DNA of 64,000 nt from an uncultured Acetobacteraceae bacterium (GTDB lineage: Bacteria > Pseudomonadota > Alphaproteobacteria > Acetobacterales > Acetobacteraceae). The notes under the pieces were generated by a model, which saw nothing but the letters and a program-made list of their open reading frames with translations, was not told the origin of the DNA and searched no databases. The position numbers were made by a program, and so were the translations under genes. The stretch covers positions 1 through 64,000 of the forward strand of contig CAIXEA010000042.1 of assembly GCA_903918315.1 (NCBI GenBank). Direction: 5' to 3'. Shown here piece after piece: positions 61,700 through 64,000 of this stretch (its first letter is position 1; every line of letters begins with the position of its first letter).

Positions 61700-62908
61700 A
61701 TGAGCGCCGCGCTGGACATGAACGCTTCCCATTCCGTCGTCCAGCCTATCGCGGACCCTTTGGCGCAAGCCCGGGCGATCACCCCGCTGCTGCGCGATGA
61801 AGCGCTGAAGATCGAAGCGCTGGGAAAGCTCACGCCCGCCGTGGTGGACGCGCTGCATGCGCGTGGCCTGTATCGCACGCTGTTGCCGCGCTCGCTGAAC
61901 GGTCCGGCCGTGGGCCTCGAAACCTTCGTGAAGCTCCTGGAAACCCTCGCGGCCGCCGATGCCTCCACCGCCTGGTGCGTGGGCCAGGCGAGCGGCTGTT
62001 CGATGGCCGCGGCCTATGTCGATGCGCCAGTGGCCCGCGCGATCTGGGGGGATGATCCCCAGGGCGTGCTGGCCTGGGGGTTCCTGATCGAGGGACGCGC
62101 CAAGGTCGTGCCGGGCGGGTACCAGGTGACCGGTAAATGGGCGTTTGGCAGCGGCGGGCATCATGCGAGCTGGATGGGCGCGCATTGCCATGTCGAGCTG
62201 CCGGACGGATCGCTGTTGAAAGATGCCAACGGCGCCCTGATCGAACGCACCATGCTGCTGCGCCAGGATCAGTTGAACTGGATCCGGACGTGGGATGTCG
62301 TCGGCCTGCGCGGGACGGGCAGCGACACCTATACGGTGTCGGACCTGTTCGTGCCGGACGCTTATACGGTGCGGCGCGACATCGATTCGGAACGCCGCAT
62401 CGACGACCCGTTCTACAAATTCACCACCACCAGCGCCTATTCCACCGGCTTCGCCGGGGTGTCGATGGGGATCGCGCGCGGCATGCTGGATGCATTGAAG
62501 GATCTGGCGCAGGCCAAGAAGCCCTCGGCCACCGCGCGCGTGTTGCGCGACAGCCCCGTGATGCACCATCTGGTCGCGGAGAATGAGGCGAAGCTCCGCT
62601 CCGCGCGTGCCTTTGTGCTGGAAACCATCCGGGATGGGGAGGATTGCATTCGCCGCACCGGCGCTTTGGATATGGACCATCGCGTGCTGATGCGGCTGGC
62701 GACGACCACCGCGATCCGCCGCGCCAAGGAAGTGGCGGAGTTTGCCTATCATGAGGCCGGCGCGACGGCGATTTTCACCAGCAATGGCTTTGAGCGGAAG
62801 ATGCGGGACATTCACGCCTCCGCGCAGCAGGTGCAGGGCCGGACGGGGCATATCGAGATCTGCGGGCAGCATTTTCTGGGGCTGACGGCGCAAGCCCGTT
62901 TCATTTGA
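61700..62908 (+). CDS. Acyl-CoA-dehydrogenase-fold flavoprotein (probable monooxygenase)
   Basis: 402 residues of the acyl-CoA dehydrogenase fold: N-terminal helices (about 25-120), middle beta domain (KWAFGSGGHHASW, about 150-240) and the C-terminal 'type 2' helical domain (about 255-400). This subtype includes two-component aromatic and thiophene monooxygenases such as HsaA and DszC, so hydroxylation of a ring substrate is plausible, with reduced flavin from a reductase not in the window. AGGAG lies 9 bases before ATG 61700. Divergent from the LLM gene over 132 bases. Confidence 0.85.
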   Translation: MSAALDMNASHSVVQPIADPLAQARAITPLLRDEALKIEALGKLTPAVVDALHARGLYRTLLPRSLNGPAVGLETFVKLLETLAAADASTAWCVGQASGCSMAAAYVDAPVARAIWGDDPQGVLAWGFLIEGRAKVVPGGYQVTGKWAFGSGGHHASWMGAHCHVELPDGSLLKDANGALIERTMLLRQDQLNWIRTWDVVGLRGTGSDTYTVSDLFVPDAYTVRRDIDSERRIDDPFYKFTTTSAYSTGFAGVSMGIARGMLDALKDLAQAKKPSATARVLRDSPVMHHLVAENEAKLRSARAFVLETIRDGEDCIRRTGALDMDHRVLMRLATTTAIRRAKEVAEFAYHEAGATAIFTSNGFERKMRDIHASAQQVQGRTGHIEICGQHFLGLTAQARFI

Positions 62909-62928
62909 GTCTAAACCATCGGATTCAA

Positions 62929-62957
62929 CAGGCCTGTCGATAGATTTTACAGGCCTG
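62929..62957 (+). terminator. Hairpin after the flavoprotein gene
   Basis: CAGGCCTGT (62929-62937) and ACAGGCCTG (62949-62957), 9-bp stem, T-rich 11-base loop, 20 bases past the stop. No downstream T-run. Confidence 0.35.
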
Positions 62958-63015
62958 CGGGTGGCGCGGTCTCGCCCGCGACGACACGTCAATCATCATG
63001 AGATCGGCGGCAGCG

Positions 63016-63051
63016 ATATGGGACAATTGATGTTCCATATATCAAATTGTC
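63016..63051 (+). promoter_or_regulatory. Two overlapping, mutually exclusive inverted repeats
   Basis: Repeat 1: ATATGGGAC (63016-63024) with GTTCCATAT (63032-63040). Repeat 2: GACAATTGAT (63022-63031) with ATCAAATTGTC (63041-63051, one bulge). They share 63022-63040, so only one can form at a time. They lie about 240 bases before the last gene, as overlapping operators or a switching leader would. 62958-63289 otherwise shows no gene. Confidence 0.35.
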
Positions 63052-63289
63052 TCGATCTTGCATGGCGTTGAGGGCGTCTGCCTAGGCCAATCGGCTCTGG
63101 GGCTGGGCACGTGTCGGGGAATTTTACAGATGGTCAGGCAAAAGCCGATCAAAATCTGTTAAGCGTTTGATTCGCAGGCGATTGATGGGGTGGCGCGTAT
63201 TTTGCACTGATCTTCGATACGGTAACGCGGGTTAACCGTGTTGTTCGCAAAAATATACGGAATCGCTTCAAATGGCCGGGGTTTCAAAA

Positions 63290-64000
63290 ATGACGCGTGA
63301 CAGCACTCAACAAGACCTCGTAACCACCATTCTGGCCGAAATGACCGCAGCCCGCCGATCGGCGCATTTGGGGGCGAGCACGCGCATGGCGTTGCTGGGG
63401 GGGATCTCCTCCGTCGCGCTGCTGGTTGCCGCGCCCGCGATGGCGCAGACCTGGAATACGACGACCGGAAACTGGAGCAACCCAACCAACTGGACCCCCA
63501 ATGCCGTGCCGAACAGCGGTGCGGACAATGCGTCGATCACGAACGGCGGCACCGCAACAGTCGATGGCAATTTTACCGTCAATAATCTGACGATCGGCGC
63601 CTCCCTCGGGGACGGCAGCGGTCTGTTGATCAGCAACAATACGAATTTAACGGTTGCCGGTAACATCATTAACAAAGACGTCGTGACGATCGCTGGTACG
63701 GGGAACCTCACCGAACTACGCCTGGCGGGCGGCGCGACCGTGAACCTGAGTGGTGGCGGCGTTATTAATCTGGCGGGGACCGGCAATAATTATATCCGGG
63801 ATACAACCCTCTCCAACGCCCATTTGATCAACATCGACAATACGATCCAGGGCAGTGGTTTTGTCGGATTTGGCCAGCTGTCCCTCGACAACCAGGCCGC
63901 CGGCATCATCAGCGCCAACGCGGGATCGTCTCTGGTCCTGCAGCCGAACGGGGCAGGTTTCACCAATGAAGGCTTGATGCGGGCCGTGTCTGGCGGCTCC
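63290..64000 (+). CDS. Secreted autotransporter-like protein, N-terminal part (runs off the window)
   Basis: 237 residues to the window edge without a stop. A hydrophilic ~32-residue extension precedes a hydrophobic signal ending near AAPAMAQT, an arrangement seen in large autotransporters. The passenger begins WNTTTGNWSNPTNWTP and goes on as Gly/Asn/Thr/Ser-rich beta-helix-like sequence with short recurring strands (TVNNLTIG, LTVAGNI). Codon use has more A/T at third positions than the core genes. An in-frame ATG at 63272 is an alternative start. The C-terminal barrel or anchor lies outside the window. Confidence 0.75.
   Translation, partial: MTRDSTQQDLVTTILAEMTAARRSAHLGASTRMALLGGISSVALLVAAPAMAQTWNTTTGNWSNPTNWTPNAVPNSGADNASITNGGTATVDGNFTVNNLTIGASLGDGSGLLISNNTNLTVAGNIINKDVVTIAGTGNLTELRLAGGATVNLSGGGVINLAGTGNNYIRDTTLSNAHLINIDNTIQGSGFVGFGQLSLDNQAAGIISANAGSSLVLQPNGAGFTNEGLMRAVSGGS

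Noticed and set aside
61568-62992. Upstream extension of the minus-strand LLM oxidoreductase frame
   Set aside because: The frame continues across the flavoprotein gene, but the family start and ribosome site are at 61567, and the extension is antisense to a recognised gene.

Overview
The window reads as a gene-dense, GC-rich chromosomal segment of an alphaproteobacterium, most likely of the Acetobacteraceae/Rhodospirillales. This is inferred from the gene families, the alphaproteobacterial division/cell-wall cluster order, the class I lysyl-tRNA synthetase, the two-domain cold-shock protein and the type A RNase P RNA. I see no phage, transposase, CRISPR array, rRNA or complete tRNA gene. Most of the window is core chromosome.

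Layout. 1-11.6 kb: a MOSC protein diverging from clpB; an FTR1-type iron permease fused to a cupredoxin-like domain with a coupled outer-membrane protein; malate synthase G, a LacI-type regulator and a CPBP membrane protease on the minus strand; a CBS protein; and a double cold-shock-domain protein. 11.6-16.5 kb: a minus-strand operon lysK-mprF-rmuC in which every junction is a 4-base ATGA overlap. It joins a lysyl-tRNA maker to a protein of the family that uses Lys-tRNA on lipids, although this MprF lacks the end of its synthase domain. 16.8-23.4 kb: a phospholipid acyltransferase, then the tightly packed rpoZ-rsh-acpS-lepB-rnc-era run. 23.7-30.7 kb: a fused full-length ABC exporter, a FAD oxidoreductase, the phosphoesterase pdeM and an unrecognised protein.

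30.7-56.2 kb: a 25-kb minus-strand block. It starts at mraZ and runs rsmH, ftsL, ftsI, murE, murF, mraY, murD, ftsW, murG, murC, murB, ddl, ftsQ, ftsA and ftsZ, mostly with 1- to 4-base overlaps, followed by lpxC, bamD, recN and ligA. Together these build and polymerise lipid II, assemble the Z ring and divisome, and start lipid A and outer-membrane protein assembly. Four GGG-repeats at an exact 10-bp period overlap a likely promoter upstream of mraZ and look like MraZ operator boxes.

57.1-64 kb: rnpB (RNase P RNA) with its own promoter; an amidase and a DnaJ/TerB-like protein; a small oxidative gene set (LLM-type flavin oxidoreductase, two tandem VOC proteins, and a divergent acyl-CoA-dehydrogenase-fold flavoprotein) that resembles an aromatic-compound catabolic module; and the N-terminal part of a secreted, repeat-rich autotransporter-like protein that runs off the window.

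Intergenic DNA carries repeat families: four copies of a 77-bp palindromic element, a 55-bp tandem/dispersed repeat, and a perfect 17-bp-stem palindrome overlapping the ftsZ stop codon. The most interesting leads are the lysK-mprF(short)-rmuC operon, the 77-bp palindromic family, the very long Pro/Ala-rich FtsL tail, the MraZ box array and the LLM/VOC/flavoprotein module. None is clearly a wholly new system from sequence alone.
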